The notes below the pieces were generated by a model. That model was not told the origin of the DNA, did not search any database, and saw only the letters and a list, made by a program, of their open reading frames with translations. Positions 33,922 to 43,268 of a stretch of DNA of 64,000 nucleotides are shown in pieces. The DNA comes from Cryobacterium adonitolivorans. GTDB taxonomy: Bacteria > Actinomycetota > Actinomycetes > Actinomycetales > Microbacteriaceae. Location: the NCBI RefSeq assembly GCF_004402695.1, contig NZ_SOFL01000028.1:56566-120565 (forward strand), written 5' to 3'. Numbering within the stretch: the first letter of the stretch is position 1; each line of letters starts with the position of its first letter. A program made the translations under genes and the position numbers.

Positions 33922-35154
33922 TTACTGAATGGCGGCCGCGATGTCCGCGGTCATCTTCTGCCACAGCTGCACGGGGTCACCCTGGTTGCTGATGATCGCA
34001 GCCTCGGTGACGCCCCAGAACTGCCAGACCTTGCCCATCTGCGGGATGTTGGGCATGGGCACGGCGGAGGCGCCGACGGCGCCGAATCCAGCGGTGATCG
34101 GGTCGGAGCTGGCGGCGTCAAACGCGGCGGTCAGCGCCGGTGGGCGTCCTCCGACGTCGTAGAGCGCGGTCTGTACCTCTTCGCTGCCGATGTAGTTCAC
34201 CAGGAACTCGTTCGCCGCGATGGCATTCTTGGTCTTGGCGCTCACCATGAAGCCCTGCACTCCCACGAAGGGCTGGGCAGCCTGGCCGCCGGCCGCCGGC
34301 ACGGCGTCGACGGACACGTCGATACCGGCAGCCAGGGCGTCCGGAACGTTCCACGGTCCGGTCAAGAGGAACGGCGAGGCTCCGGCGTAGAACTTCTCCT
34401 TGGCGATGTCGCCGGTGAGGTTCACGCTCATGCGGCCTGCTGCGCCTTCTGCGGCGAGCCAGGTCGCGAATGCCTCTCCGCCGGCGTTGCCGACGGTGAG
34501 GTCCTCAGGGTTGTAGCTGCCGTCGGCGTTGGTGCCGAAGACCGGGGCCCCGAAGGAGGTCTGGAACGGGTACAGGTGATACGGGTCAGCCTCGGGGCCG
34601 ATCTGCACGAGGTAGGGGAATTCGGTTCCTGCGGCGACACCGGCCGCGGTCATCTCGTCGAAGGTTGTCGGCGCGGTGGGCGCCAGCGCGGTGTTGCGCA
34701 GCAGGGCGATGTTCTCGATCGAGTACGGCACGCCGTAGGTCTTGCCCTCGTAGCTCATGGCGGTGACGGCGACCTGCTGGTAGCCGGCCGCGGTATCGCC
34801 GAGCTCGACGGGCTGCACCACACCGTTGCTCACGAAGTTGCCGAGCCAGTCGTGCGCGGCGATGGTGATGTCGGGGCCCTTGCCGGTGGGGACCTGGGCG
34901 ATGAACTCTTCCTGGATCTTGGCGAAGTCCTTCTGCACCAGCTTGACCTTGACGCCGGATTCCTTGGTGAAGGCCGCAGCAGCGTCCTTCATGACGGCGG
35001 CGCGGTCGGCGTCCACCCACACAGTCAGTCCGCTGGAGTCGGCATCCGACGAGGAGCCGCTCGAGTTCGAACCAGCCGAGCAGCCGGCCAGGGCCAGGGA
35101 CGCTGCGACGGCTATTGCGCCGGCGGCGAGCAGGCCATTCTTCTTCACCATCAT
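33922..35154 (-). CDS. Maltose/maltodextrin-binding lipoprotein
   Basis: A 410-residue CUT1 binding protein with signal AIAVAASLALAGC. LTVWVDADRAAVMKDAAAAF, then KGPDITIAAHDWLGNFVSNG and YGVPYSIENIALLRNTALAP are the MalE-type segments. The start is set at ATG 35154, seven bases after AAAGG; upstream codons are in frame but poorly placed. It heads the importer operon and is divergent from an alpha-glucosidase gene. Confidence 0.95.
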   Translation of the reverse strand: MMVKKNGLLAAGAIAVAASLALAGCSAGSNSSGSSSDADSSGLTVWVDADRAAVMKDAAAAFTKESGVKVKLVQKDFAKIQEEFIAQVPTGKGPDITIAAHDWLGNFVSNGVVQPVELGDTAAGYQQVAVTAMSYEGKTYGVPYSIENIALLRNTALAPTAPTTFDEMTAAGVAAGTEFPYLVQIGPEADPYHLYPFQTSFGAPVFGTNADGSYNPEDLTVGNAGGEAFATWLAAEGAAGRMSVNLTGDIAKEKFYAGASPFLLTGPWNVPDALAAGIDVSVDAVPAAGGQAAQPFVGVQGFMVSAKTKNAIAANEFLVNYIGSEEVQTALYDVGGRPPALTAAFDAASSDPITAGFGAVGASAVPMPNIPQMGKVWQFWGVTEAAIISNQGDPVQLWQKMTADIAAAIQ

Positions 35155-35188
35155 TGGTGTGCCTTTCATAATCAACATTGACAATTTG

Positions 35189-35297
35189 TGCAAGCGTTTA
35201 CATGTATACCTGCCATCTCACCGATTAGCAACCAAGTGTGCGGTTATCGACAGATCAAGTGCCACATCCACGGGCTGTGATTGTGGAAGCGCTTGCA
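35189..35297. promoter_or_regulatory. Two LacI-type operators in the divergent maltose region
   Basis: GCAAGCGTTTAC at 35191-35202 and GGAAGCGCTTGC at 35285-35296 both have the AAGCG(C/T)TT core of MalR/CcpA-like LacI-family sites; the second core, 35287-35294, is a perfect palindrome. They flank the start regions of the importer operon and the GH13 gene, 94 bp apart. The LacI protein encoded near 41 kb is one candidate binder. Confidence 0.55.
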
Positions 35298-35327
35298 CGA
35301 CCTTCAAAATGCCGTAGTCTGTCCGTC

Positions 35328-36998
35328 ATGACAGGCACAGAGTGGTGGCGTAACGCCGTTATTTATCAGATCTACCCACGGTCGTTCGCTGACGCGAATG
35401 GCGACGGCATGGGCGACCTCGCCGGCATCCGCTCGCGGCTGCCGCAGCTCGCAGAACTGGGGGTGGACGCCATCTGGCTGTCCCCCTTCTACACGTCGCC
35501 GCAGCGCGACGCCGGCTATGACGTCTCCGACTACTGTGATGTCGATCCCCTCTTCGGCACCCTGGCCGACTACGACGCGATGCAGGCCGCCGCGCATGAC
35601 CTGGGGATTCGGGTGATCGTGGACATCGTGCCGAACCACTCCTCAAGCGACCACCCGTGGTTCCAGGCCGCCCTGGCCGCCGGTCCCAGCAGCGAAGAGC
35701 GCGGCCACTACATCTTCCGCGACGGCCTCGGCGAGAACGGCGAACTTCCCCCGAACAACTGGGAGTCCGTGTTCGGCGGCAACGCCTGGACCCGCACGAC
35801 CGACCCCGACGGTACCCCTGGCCAGTGGTACCTGCACCTCTTCGACGCCACCCAGCCCGACTTCGACTGGGACAACGAATGGGTGCGCGCCGAGTTCCGT
35901 GATGTGCTCCGCTTTTGGCTGGACCGCGGCGTCGACGGCTTCAGGGTGGACGTCGCCCACGGAATGATCAAGGCCAAGGGCCTGCCCGACTACACCCCAC
36001 CCGTCGACGGCGGCAGCATGGGCGGCGCGACCACCGCACTTGAGCCCGGCGTCGTGGCTGAGCCCGTGGCGGGCGCCCCGTACTGGGCCCAGGACGGCGT
36101 GCACGACATCTACCGCGACTGGCGCCTGGTGATCGACGAGTACGACGGTGACCGCATCCTGGCCGCCGAAGCCTGGGTCGACCCGCTCGACCGGGTGGCG
36201 CAGTGGGTGCGTGCGGACGAGATGCACCAGGCGTTCAACTTCGCCTATCTGGAGACCCCGTGGCAGGCCAAAGCGCTCCGCAGCGTGATCGACGACTCGC
36301 TCGCCGCCTTCAGCTCCGTGGGTGCGCCCAGCACCTGGGTGCTCTCCAACCACGACGTCGTGCGGCACGCCTCCCGGCTCGCACTCACGGCCGACAACCT
36401 GCAGGGCCACGGCATCGGGCCGAACACCGTCGGCCTGCCGGACACCGCGGTCGGGTTGCGTCGCGCCCGCGCCGCATCCGCCCTGATGCTGTCGCTGCCG
36501 GGTTCCAGCTACATCTACCAGGGCGAGGAACTCGGGCTGCCCGAGGTCATCCACCTGCCCGACTCGTCGCGCGAGGACCCCACCTGGTTCCGCACCAACG
36601 GTGAGCGCTATGGCCGCGACGGCTGCCGGGTACCCATCCCGTGGGAGGGCGCCGCGCCGTCCTACGGCTTCGGGCCGAGTGCGAAGAGCTGGCTGCCCCA
36701 GCCCGCCGAATGGGCAACGCTGGCCCGCGACGCGCAGGCCGGCGTGGAGGGCTCGACCCTCGAGCTCTACTCCGATGCCCTCGCACTGCGCCGCGGGCAC
36801 GAGCTCGGCCTCGGCTCGGTGGAGTGGTTGCCCTCGCCGAGCGCAGGCGTGCTCGTATTCCGCAACCGGAATGTCGTGGTGGTCGCCAACACCGGCGACC
36901 TGCCCGTCGAGCTGCCGGCCGGCGATGTGCTGCTTACCAGCGCGACCCTCACCGGGCGCACGCTGCCGGGTGACACCACGGTGTGGATGCAGGGCTGA
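35328..36998 (+). CDS. GH13 alpha-glucosidase (oligo-1,6-/maltodextrin type)
   Basis: A 556-residue family 13 enzyme without signal peptide. It shows region I (DIVPNHSS), region II with nucleophile Asp208 (DGFRVDVAH), region III with acid/base Glu281 (ILAAEAWV) and region IV with Asp343 (LSNHDVVRH), plus QGEELGLPE in the barrel end. It hydrolyses alpha-glucosidic bonds of imported maltodextrins, sucrose or isomaltose in the cytoplasm. It is divergent from the maltose-type importer and shares its operator region. Confidence 0.95.
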   Translation: MTGTEWWRNAVIYQIYPRSFADANGDGMGDLAGIRSRLPQLAELGVDAIWLSPFYTSPQRDAGYDVSDYCDVDPLFGTLADYDAMQAAAHDLGIRVIVDIVPNHSSSDHPWFQAALAAGPSSEERGHYIFRDGLGENGELPPNNWESVFGGNAWTRTTDPDGTPGQWYLHLFDATQPDFDWDNEWVRAEFRDVLRFWLDRGVDGFRVDVAHGMIKAKGLPDYTPPVDGGSMGGATTALEPGVVAEPVAGAPYWAQDGVHDIYRDWRLVIDEYDGDRILAAEAWVDPLDRVAQWVRADEMHQAFNFAYLETPWQAKALRSVIDDSLAAFSSVGAPSTWVLSNHDVVRHASRLALTADNLQGHGIGPNTVGLPDTAVGLRRARAASALMLSLPGSSYIYQGEELGLPEVIHLPDSSREDPTWFRTNGERYGRDGCRVPIPWEGAAPSYGFGPSAKSWLPQPAEWATLARDAQAGVEGSTLELYSDALALRRGHELGLGSVEWLPSPSAGVLVFRNRNVVVVANTGDLPVELPAGDVLLTSATLTGRTLPGDTTVWMQG

Positions 36999-37129
36999 CA
37001 CCCAGCCGGAACTCTCCAGTCGCCACTCCCCCCGCTCGCAGCGCGCTCCCAGCGAGTACCGATGCGGGGGATGGCAGACTCGAGGTGGTCACCGGCGTTC
37101 GCTGGGCCGTCGTTGATAGGGGAGCACTC

Positions 37130-37891
37130 GTGACCGACCATGATGTCGAATGGCCCAGTGACCTCCGGGATATCCGGACCGAGCTCACTCGGTTCATGAT
37201 GTCGTACAAGTTCGCAACCGACGAGATGATGACGAAGGTCAACATCCTCAAGGAAGAATTCAGCGCGATCCACGACTACAGCCCGATCGAGCACGTCAGC
37301 CACCGGCTGAAATCGCCGGAGGGAATCCTCAAGAAGGCCAACCGCAAGGGTTACCCGCTCGACCTCGAGGGCATCCGCGAGAACATCCAGGACATCGCAG
37401 GCATCCGCATCACCTGCAGCTTCATCTCCGACACTTACCGGGTGCTCGAGATGCTCACCGGCCAGCGTGACATCACCGTGCTGCAGGTCAAGGACTACAT
37501 CAAGAGCCCCAAGCCCAACGGCTACAAGAGCCTGCACCTGATCGTGGCGATCCCGGTGTTCATGTCCGACCGGGTGCAGCCCGTCACGGTCGAGGTGCAG
37601 ATCCGCACCGTGGCCATGGACTTCTGGGCCAGCCTCGAGCACAAGATTTTCTACAAGTACGACGGCGCGGTGCCGGCCGCGCTCGTGGGCGAACTCAAGC
37701 AGGCCGCTGACGTGGCTAACCGGCTCGACATCGACATGGAGCGCCTGCACGACCAGGTCGTGTCGCTGGACGAGTCTGCCGAGCCCGTGGCGCCCCGGAA
37801 GTCCCGGCCCACCCAGCCCGCCGCGGACGGGCTCGCACCGTTCCCGCTCCCCCGGTCACTGCTCGAGGCCTTCCTCGCCAGGGCCGTCTGA
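37130..37891 (+). CDS. Small alarmone synthetase (RelA/SpoT domain protein)
   Basis: A 253-residue protein consisting of a single (p)ppGpp synthetase domain: PEGILKKANRKGYPLDLEGI, DIAGIRITCSFISDTYRVLE, the ATP/GTP site DYIKSPKPNGYKSLHL and EVQIRTVAMDFWASLEH. There is no HD hydrolase domain and no TGS/ACT region, as in RelQ/RelP. It should add pyrophosphate to GDP or GTP. GTG 37130 is preceded by AGGGGAG; upstream in-frame codons give a Pro-rich unrelated stretch. Confidence 0.94.
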   Translation: MTDHDVEWPSDLRDIRTELTRFMMSYKFATDEMMTKVNILKEEFSAIHDYSPIEHVSHRLKSPEGILKKANRKGYPLDLEGIRENIQDIAGIRITCSFISDTYRVLEMLTGQRDITVLQVKDYIKSPKPNGYKSLHLIVAIPVFMSDRVQPVTVEVQIRTVAMDFWASLEHKIFYKYDGAVPAALVGELKQAADVANRLDIDMERLHDQVVSLDESAEPVAPRKSRPTQPAADGLAPFPLPRSLLEAFLARAV

Positions 37892-38006
37892 CCCTGCCCC
37901 TCACGGGTCTACGGGAGCGGGCAGCGCAAGCCGTAACCCCACGTTGATCGGGCCTGCCGAGATCCGCGGCGGGAGGTCCAACGACTTCGACCAACGAGGC
38001 AGAGCG

Positions 38007-39353
38007 CTAGTCGGTGTTGGCGTAGAGCCAGGCGAGCGGGTCGACCTTGGTTCCGGCGATTCCGCCGAGGCGGATCTCGAAGTGCAGGTGCGGGCCGGTA
38101 GACATACCGGTGGAACCGACCTTGCCGATGACCTGACCGACCTTGACGACGTCACCGGTCTTCAGCAGCATCGAGCCGTGGATCATGTGCGCATAGACGC
38201 TGGAGACCAGCTTGCCGTCGATCATGTGATCGATGATCATATGTACGCCGAGGCTGCCCTCACCGTCCTCGGCGAAGCTGACCACACCGTCGGCGATCGA
38301 CTGGATGGGTGCTCCGACGCCGGGGTTGAAGTCCTGGCCGCCGTGGTTGACCGAGCAACCGGCGCAGTTGCGGTAGCCGAACTGGTCGCCCACGTGCACG
38401 CCGACCGCGAACGGCCACTGGATTGCTCCGTTCGGGTTGTTGCTGAACGAGTCTTCCATGCGGATGCCGCTTGCCGCAGCGACCTCGGCGATGGACTGCG
38501 ACTCGTAACTGTCCTGCTCGACGGTGATGGTGTCGGTGCCGTTGGCCAGGTTGATGGTCTGGGCGGGCTCGGCGCCGCTCACGGGCTTGTTGGCCTCGAG
38601 GGCCGCGGCCTGCACGTCGCTGGAGGACAACAACGCGTCGGCAGGGATCGAGGTGGCGACGGCCATCAGCGCGATGAAGGACATCGCGATGATCGAACCA
38701 CCCTTGGTGGCCAGCATGCGCATGCGGTGGTGGCCGGAGCGCGCCGACGCCGTACCGGGCTTGGCGGAGGACGGCAGCGCCCGGGTGCGGGGCACGTAGG
38801 TGGGCAGCGTGCTCTCAGGCTCGCGCGGCTCCGTGCGGGCCTCTGACGCCGCAGCGTCACCGTCGCCCGGCAACTCCTCGTCGCTCGCCTGCGTGGCGCG
38901 CAGCTGGGCGCGCAGGGCCGCGCGAGACGGCAGGATGATCGTCGTGGTCGTGGTGTTCGGGGAAACGTCGCTCGGGATCTGCTCGTAGGCCGGCTCGGCA
39001 GGCAGGGCCAAATCGCGTTCCTTGATAACAACGGCCTCGAGGTGAGGTTCGGCCAGTCCGGCACCGACAAGGAGGTGCGCCTCGGGCGACAACTCGGTCA
39101 CGGCCTCGGGTTCCACGTGGGCGTCGGCAACAAAGTCGGCGGTTTCAGTGCCTGCGGGCTCGGTTACCGGTGTCGGTTCGGCGGCGAGCTCCGCGCGGCG
39201 CTCGAGCTCGCGCTGCTCGCGACGCGTGAGCGCGCGTCGCGGTGCGGCGGCCGCACGGGCCGACTCGGTCGAATCGGTGTGGCCGAGCTCGCTCTGTGAG
39301 AGGTCACTGGAGTCGGCTGCGGGGGCATCCGACAACGGGGTGTGACGTGACAA
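38007..39353 (-). CDS. M23-family metallopeptidase (membrane-anchored cell-wall endopeptidase)
   Basis: A 448-residue protein. The first ~200 residues are a charged, low-complexity cytoplasmic region; one membrane helix follows (GGSIIAMSFIALMAVATSIP). The C-terminal LytM domain has GGQDFNPGVGAPI (zinc His in NHGGQD), DGVVSFAEDGEG, and the HLHFEIRLGG motif. It cleaves peptide bridges of peptidoglycan outside the membrane. Start is TTG with no strong ribosome binding site, so the exact N-terminus is unsure. Confidence 0.92.
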   Translation of the reverse strand: MSRHTPLSDAPAADSSDLSQSELGHTDSTESARAAAAPRRALTRREQRELERRAELAAEPTPVTEPAGTETADFVADAHVEPEAVTELSPEAHLLVGAGLAEPHLEAVVIKERDLALPAEPAYEQIPSDVSPNTTTTTIILPSRAALRAQLRATQASDEELPGDGDAAASEARTEPREPESTLPTYVPRTRALPSSAKPGTASARSGHHRMRMLATKGGSIIAMSFIALMAVATSIPADALLSSSDVQAAALEANKPVSGAEPAQTINLANGTDTITVEQDSYESQSIAEVAAASGIRMEDSFSNNPNGAIQWPFAVGVHVGDQFGYRNCAGCSVNHGGQDFNPGVGAPIQSIADGVVSFAEDGEGSLGVHMIIDHMIDGKLVSSVYAHMIHGSMLLKTGDVVKVGQVIGKVGSTGMSTGPHLHFEIRLGGIAGTKVDPLAWLYANTD

Positions 39354-39598
39354 AGGACGGGTACTTTCGGCGCGTTAAGCAGGGCAAGAGGCTCGCGTTT
39401 TGACGTGAGCCAAAGTAACGAATAGATAAAGGCTAGCTTGCGGGGCGACGGATGGCCATTTGAAGTCGGCAAATCACACCCGAAAACGGGGTGCTTACCT
39501 CCCTGTGGAGGATGCGCGGAATGTGTCCGGCGTGATAGTGAATCGGGCGTCTGCCCCGCCATCGTGCGGGTGAGGCGCCGTCGCCGGCGCTCCGATTC

Positions 39599-40432
39599 TC
39601 AAATGTCGTCGTCCGCCATAAATTGCTCGAAAAGATTCGTGAGCAGCGGCTCGGCTGCCGCGTAGAGATCGGGCGCGGCCGCGATGAGAAGGTTGAGGCC
39701 TTCACGATCGGCGCCGAACGCACCCACGCGGGCTCCGGCCTCCGCGGCGACCAGGGCCCCTGCGGCGTGGTCCCAGGGGTGCAGTCCGCGCTCGTAGTAG
39801 AGGTTCAGCCGGCCGGCAGCAACCGAGCACAGGTCGAGCGAGGCTGCGCCCATCCGCCGCACGTCGCGGACCCGGCTGATCAGGCCGTGCAGCACCTGAG
39901 CCTGGCGGGTGCGGCGCACGGAGTCGTAGGAGAAACCAGTGCCGAACAGGGCCAACGACAGCGGCACCCCGCTCGACACCTGCAGCGCGCGTCCGTTCAG
40001 GTGCGCCCCGCCGCCGGCGCGGGCGGAGAATAGTTCGTCAATGGCCGGGTTGCGCACCGCGCCGGCCAGGGCTTTCCAGCTGGCCGGGTCGGGGTTACCC
40101 TCGACCACGGCGATGCTCACGGCGTAGCAGGGAATGCCGTAGAGGTAGTTGACGGTGCCGTCGATGGGGTCGACCACCCAGGTGAGCCCGGAGGTGCCCG
40201 CGCTGGCGGTGGACTCCTCGCCGTAGAAGCCGTCGTCGGGTCGCGCATCCGCGAGCAGGCCGCGGATGAGCGCCTCGGTCTCCCGGTCCGCGAGCGTGAC
40301 CACGTCCTCCGGCGACGACTTCGACGCGGCGATCTGAACGCCTTCCGCTCGCCGGCGACGGGCGAGCTCTCCGGCGACCATCGCGGTCTCCTGGGCGAGG
40401 GCGAGCAGTTCGGTGGTAGCGGGAGCGGTCAT
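39599..40432 (-). CDS. Inositol monophosphatase-family phosphatase
   Basis: A 277-residue Li+-sensitive Mg-dependent phosphatase: YGEESTASAG (metal Glu), WVVDPIDGTVNYLYGIP (both metal Asp residues) and ERGLHPWDHAAGALVAAEAG. Substrates may be inositol phosphate, histidinol phosphate or other sugar phosphates. It is monocistronic, facing away from tRNA-Tyr, with a 245-bp gap to the M23 gene in which no feature was found. Confidence 0.93.
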   Translation of the reverse strand: MTAPATTELLALAQETAMVAGELARRRRAEGVQIAASKSSPEDVVTLADRETEALIRGLLADARPDDGFYGEESTASAGTSGLTWVVDPIDGTVNYLYGIPCYAVSIAVVEGNPDPASWKALAGAVRNPAIDELFSARAGGGAHLNGRALQVSSGVPLSLALFGTGFSYDSVRRTRQAQVLHGLISRVRDVRRMGAASLDLCSVAAGRLNLYYERGLHPWDHAAGALVAAEAGARVGAFGADREGLNLLIAAAPDLYAAAEPLLTNLFEQFMADDDI

Positions 40433-40497
40433 CTGACCACGCTACGCCAGAGCGCACTCCGGCGGCAGAAGCACCGGCAAACAGCGCGTTAACGCAC

Positions 40498-40523
40498 AAA
40501 CGCGCCGGAAGTCCGGCGCGTTT
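40498..40523. terminator. Perfect 12-bp hairpin between tRNA-Tyr and the phosphatase gene
   Basis: Arms AAACGCGCCGGA (40498-40509) and TCCGGCGCGTTT (40512-40523) are fully complementary. On the minus strand it follows tRNA-Tyr and would end its transcript; the T-run is short. Confidence 0.65.
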
Positions 40524-40563
40524 GGATGGTGCAGGTGCTGCTGGTCTTGCCCCATTCTTGCTG

Positions 40564-40645
40564 TGGCGAGTGCGAGATTCGAACTCACGAAGGCTACGCC
40601 GTCTGATTTACAGTCAGATCCCTTTGGCCGCTTGGGTAACTCGCC
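40564..40645 (-). tRNA. tRNA-Tyr (GTA anticodon)
   Basis: A class II tRNA on the minus strand: acceptor GGCGAGT/ACTCGCC, discriminator A, anticodon stem CTGACT..AATCAG with GTA, and a long variable arm. CCA is not encoded. Confidence 0.95.
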
Positions 40646-40801
40646 AGTGCATACCCGGCCATATGTAGCCACGTGACCGGAGACGCTCAGACAGAATACA
40701 AGCCGAAGGGCCGAAGTGCGAAATCAGGGTGGGCGGCCAGTCGCCAAACCGGTGGATATGATCACTTCACACCCCTTCCAGCACGCCGATAAGGAACCCG
40801 A

Positions 40802-41818
40802 ATGGTCGGAATCGACGAGGTCGCCCGCCGCGCGGGCGTCTCCACCGCCACGGTTTCGCGCGCCCTGAGCGGCAACGGCCACGTGTCGCCCACCACCCGG
40901 CTCAAGGTCAAGGCCGCGGCGCTCGAGCTGGGCTACGTGGTGTCGTCGAACGCGTCCAGCCTCGCGTCGGGCCGCATGAAGAACATCGGCGTGGTCGTCC
41001 CGTTCCTCAACAGGTGGTTTTTCTCCAGCGTCGTCGAGGGCGCCCAGAAGGAGCTGCTGCACAACGGCTATGACCTCACCCTGTACAACCTCACCGGCGG
41101 TGGCGACGAGCGGCGCAGCGTTTTCGAGCACTTCCTGCTGCGCCAGCGGGTGGATGCCGTGATCGCCATCTCCCTGGAACTGACCGAGAGCGAGGTGGCC
41201 AGGCTGCACGCGCTGGGCAAGCCGCTCGTGGGCGTCGGCGGCCCGATCACTGGCGTGCGCACCCTCACCATCGACGATGCGGCCGTGGCCCGGCTCGCGA
41301 CCGAGCACCTGCTCGCCCTCGGCCACACCCGCATCGCCCACATCGGCGGCACCAAGGACTACGACCTCGACTTCCACCTGCCCACCAACCGGCGCTTCGG
41401 CTACGAGGCCGCCCTGGAGGCCGCCGGGTTCGGCGTGGCCCCCGAGCTGTTCCAACCGGCCGACTTCACCATCCGTGGCGGCTACCAGGCGGCGAAGCAG
41501 CTGCTGGGCAGCCCGCACGACCGGCCGACGGCGATCTTCGCCGCGTCGGACGAGATGGCGATCGGCAGCATCCTGGCCGCACGGGACCTCGGCCTGATCG
41601 TGCCGCGGGACGTCTCGGTGATCGGCATCGACGACCACGAACTGGCCGACTTCTTCGGGCTCAGCACTATCGCGCAGTTCCCGCAGGGCCAGGGCGCCAA
41701 GGCCGTGGAGATCCTGATGGACCAGCTGCACCCCGGCCAGCACGACCAGGCGGCGTTGAACACCCCGATGCCGTTCGAACTCATCGTGCGCTCGAGTACG
41801 GCGCGCCCCGGCGACTGA
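40802..41818 (+). CDS. LacI-family transcriptional regulator
   Basis: A 338-residue LacI protein: [31 protein letters not shown], hinge [15 protein letters not shown], and an effector domain with [18 protein letters not shown] and [21 protein letters not shown]. It is not next to any sugar operon; the maltose-type locus at 31-37 kb, which has two LacI-type sites and no regulator of its own, is the closest plausible target. That link is inference. Confidence 0.94.
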   Translation: MVGIDEVARRAGVSTATVSRALSGNGHVSPTTRLKVKAAALELGYVVSSNASSLASGRMKNIGVVVPFLNRWFFSSVVEGAQKELLHNGYDLTLYNLTGGGDERRSVFEHFLLRQRVDAVIAISLELTESEVARLHALGKPLVGVGGPITGVRTLTIDDAAVARLATEHLLALGHTRIAHIGGTKDYDLDFHLPTNRRFGYEAALEAAGFGVAPELFQPADFTIRGGYQAAKQLLGSPHDRPTAIFAASDEMAIGSILAARDLGLIVPRDVSVIGIDDHELADFFGLSTIAQFPQGQGAKAVEILMDQLHPGQHDQAALNTPMPFELIVRSSTARPGD

Positions 41819-41868
41819 TCGACGCCCCCGTCGGGCGGCATCCTGCCCTTCTCGGTAACATGGCTCTC

Positions 41869-42357
41869 ATGGCAGATTCTACGTTCGACATCGTCAGCAA
41901 GGTCGACCCCATGGAGATCGACAACGCGCTCAACCAGGCTCACAAAGAGGTGGCGCAGCGCTACGACTTCAAGAACGTCGGGGCATCCATCGAGATGAGC
42001 GGCGAAAAGGTGCTCATGAAGGCGAACACCGAGGAACGCGTAAAGGCGATCCTCGAGGTGTTCGAGTCGAAGCTGATCAAGCGTGGCATCTCGCTGCGCA
42101 GCCTCGACGCCGGTGAGCCGTTCGCCTCCGGCAAGGAGTACCGGATCGAGGCCAGCATGAAGGCCGGCATCGACCAGGAGAACGCGAAGAAGATCAACAA
42201 GATCATCCGCGACGAGGGCCCCAAGGGTGTCAAGAGCCAGATCCAGGGCGACGAACTGCGCGTGAGCTCGAAGAGCCGCGACGACCTGCAGTCCACAATG
42301 GCCCTGCTCAAGGGCAAGGACCTCGACGTGGCCCTCCAGTTCGTCAACTTCCGCTAG
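41869..42357 (+). CDS. yajQ: YajQ-family nucleotide-binding protein
   Basis: A 162-residue protein matching YajQ throughout: [84 protein letters not shown] in parts. Members bind nucleic acids or cyclic di-GMP. ATG 41869 matches the family start; a second ATG nine bases earlier is less likely. TAACAT at 41856-41861 would place the transcript start within a base or two of the ATG, so the mRNA may be leaderless. Confidence 0.95.
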   Translation: MADSTFDIVSKVDPMEIDNALNQAHKEVAQRYDFKNVGASIEMSGEKVLMKANTEERVKAILEVFESKLIKRGISLRSLDAGEPFASGKEYRIEASMKAGIDQENAKKINKIIRDEGPKGVKSQIQGDELRVSSKSRDDLQSTMALLKGKDLDVALQFVNFR

Positions 42358-42365
42358 TTCCCCTC

Positions 42366-42428
42366 CCGCGAGCCGTGAGTTAAGCCCCAAGATCTTCCGA
42401 GATGTGGGGCTTTTCTCACAGTTCGCGG
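42366..42428. repeat. Palindromic element, copy A
   Basis: The element starts CCGCGAGCCGTGAGTTAAGC and ends GGGGCTTTTCTCAC then AGTTCGCGG, forming a long hairpin with one internal bubble. It closely matches copy B at 43202-43263. Placed just after yajQ, its TTTTC side may also serve as a transcript end. Confidence 0.8.
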
Positions 42429-42432
42429 ATGG

Positions 42433-43254
42433 TCAGGGCGCGTACGCGTGTAACCATCGGGTCAGCGCGGCGTAGCCGGCGGCGTGCCCCTCGAGCACGG
42501 CGTTCAGCCAGGCCCTGGGCGCCGGGAAGCCGCGCGCCGGGCGCCAACGCGGCTCGTAGGACCATTCGCCGTCGAACTCGGCCGAGACCGAGCGGGTGTA
42601 GAAGCCCAGGTCCACCTGGGGCAGGGTCCCCAGCGGCTGCACGCGGGCGCCCAGCTGCACGAGAGGGGCGATGAAGGCCCGGCCCACCCCGCCGGCCTGG
42701 AACTCCAGCCACGGGCTGTTCAGCACGAGCGCCTGGGCCCGGCCGGGGTGCCTGGCCGCCCACAGGCTGAGGGTGAGGCCGCCAGTGGAGTGCCCCATCA
42801 GCACCAGCCGCCGCCGAGAGGGCCGTTCGGTGTTTTCGCCATGGCCCATCGCGGCGAGAGCGGCGTCGATGTCGGCGTCGTAGGTGGCCAGGTCGGCCAC
42901 GAAGCCGGGCGTCTGGTACTCCCGCAGGCTGCGCCCGTACTTGCGCAGATCGAGTGCGTAGAACCGGGCGCCGAGACCGTGCCAGTGCTCGGCGAGCCCC
43001 GTCTGGAAAAAATAGTCCGACCAGCCGTGCAGGTAGAGCACATCGGTGCCGCGCGCCGGGGCGACCGGCGACACCAGGTCGGTCAGCGGCGGGCGGTGCC
43101 TCACCAGGGTGGCGACGACCTCCCCCTCTTCGTCGCTGCCGAGAGGCAGGGTGGCTGCCTGGTAGTCACTCCCCAGGATGTCTTCCTGCCACGCGACAAC
43201 ACGCGAGCCGTGAGCTAAGCCCCGAAATCGCTCATTTTTCGGGGCTTTTCTCAC
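42433..43254 (-). CDS. Alpha/beta hydrolase (monoacylglycerol lipase/S33-like)
   Basis: An alpha/beta hydrolase with TDVLYLHGWSDYFFQTGLAE, the nucleophile elbow LVLMGHSTGGLT (catalytic Ser), and a late loop that should hold the acid and His (GHAAGYAALTRWLHAYAP is the end). Substrate unknown; MenH activity is possible in principle but no MenH signature was seen. Oddity: the only in-frame start, GTG 43254, lies inside palindromic element B, and the first 18 codons are repeat sequence. The family-like N-terminus would be near AWQEDILGSDYQA, where no standard start codon exists. Confidence 0.8.
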   Translation of the reverse strand: MRKAPKNERFRGLAHGSRVVAWQEDILGSDYQAATLPLGSDEEGEVVATLVRHRPPLTDLVSPVAPARGTDVLYLHGWSDYFFQTGLAEHWHGLGARFYALDLRKYGRSLREYQTPGFVADLATYDADIDAALAAMGHGENTERPSRRRLVLMGHSTGGLTLSLWAARHPGRAQALVLNSPWLEFQAGGVGRAFIAPLVQLGARVQPLGTLPQVDLGFYTRSVSAEFDGEWSYEPRWRPARGFPAPRAWLNAVLEGHAAGYAALTRWLHAYAP

Positions 43255-43263
43255 GGCTCGCGG
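43202..43263. repeat. Palindromic element, copy B
   Basis: The element reads CGCGAGCCGTGAGCTAAGCC at the left and CTCACGGCTCGCGG at the right, with the inner stem CCCCGAAA/TTTCGGGG. It differs from copy A mostly in the loop and by compensating arm changes. It covers the 5' end of the hydrolase frame and follows the reductase stop by six bases. Confidence 0.8.
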
Positions 43264-43268
43264 CTTGA

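Noticed and set aside
39354..39598. Possible ydaO/c-di-AMP riboswitch upstream of the M23 peptidase
   Set aside because: Cell-wall peptidase genes often have one, but I could not find its conserved core on the minus strand.
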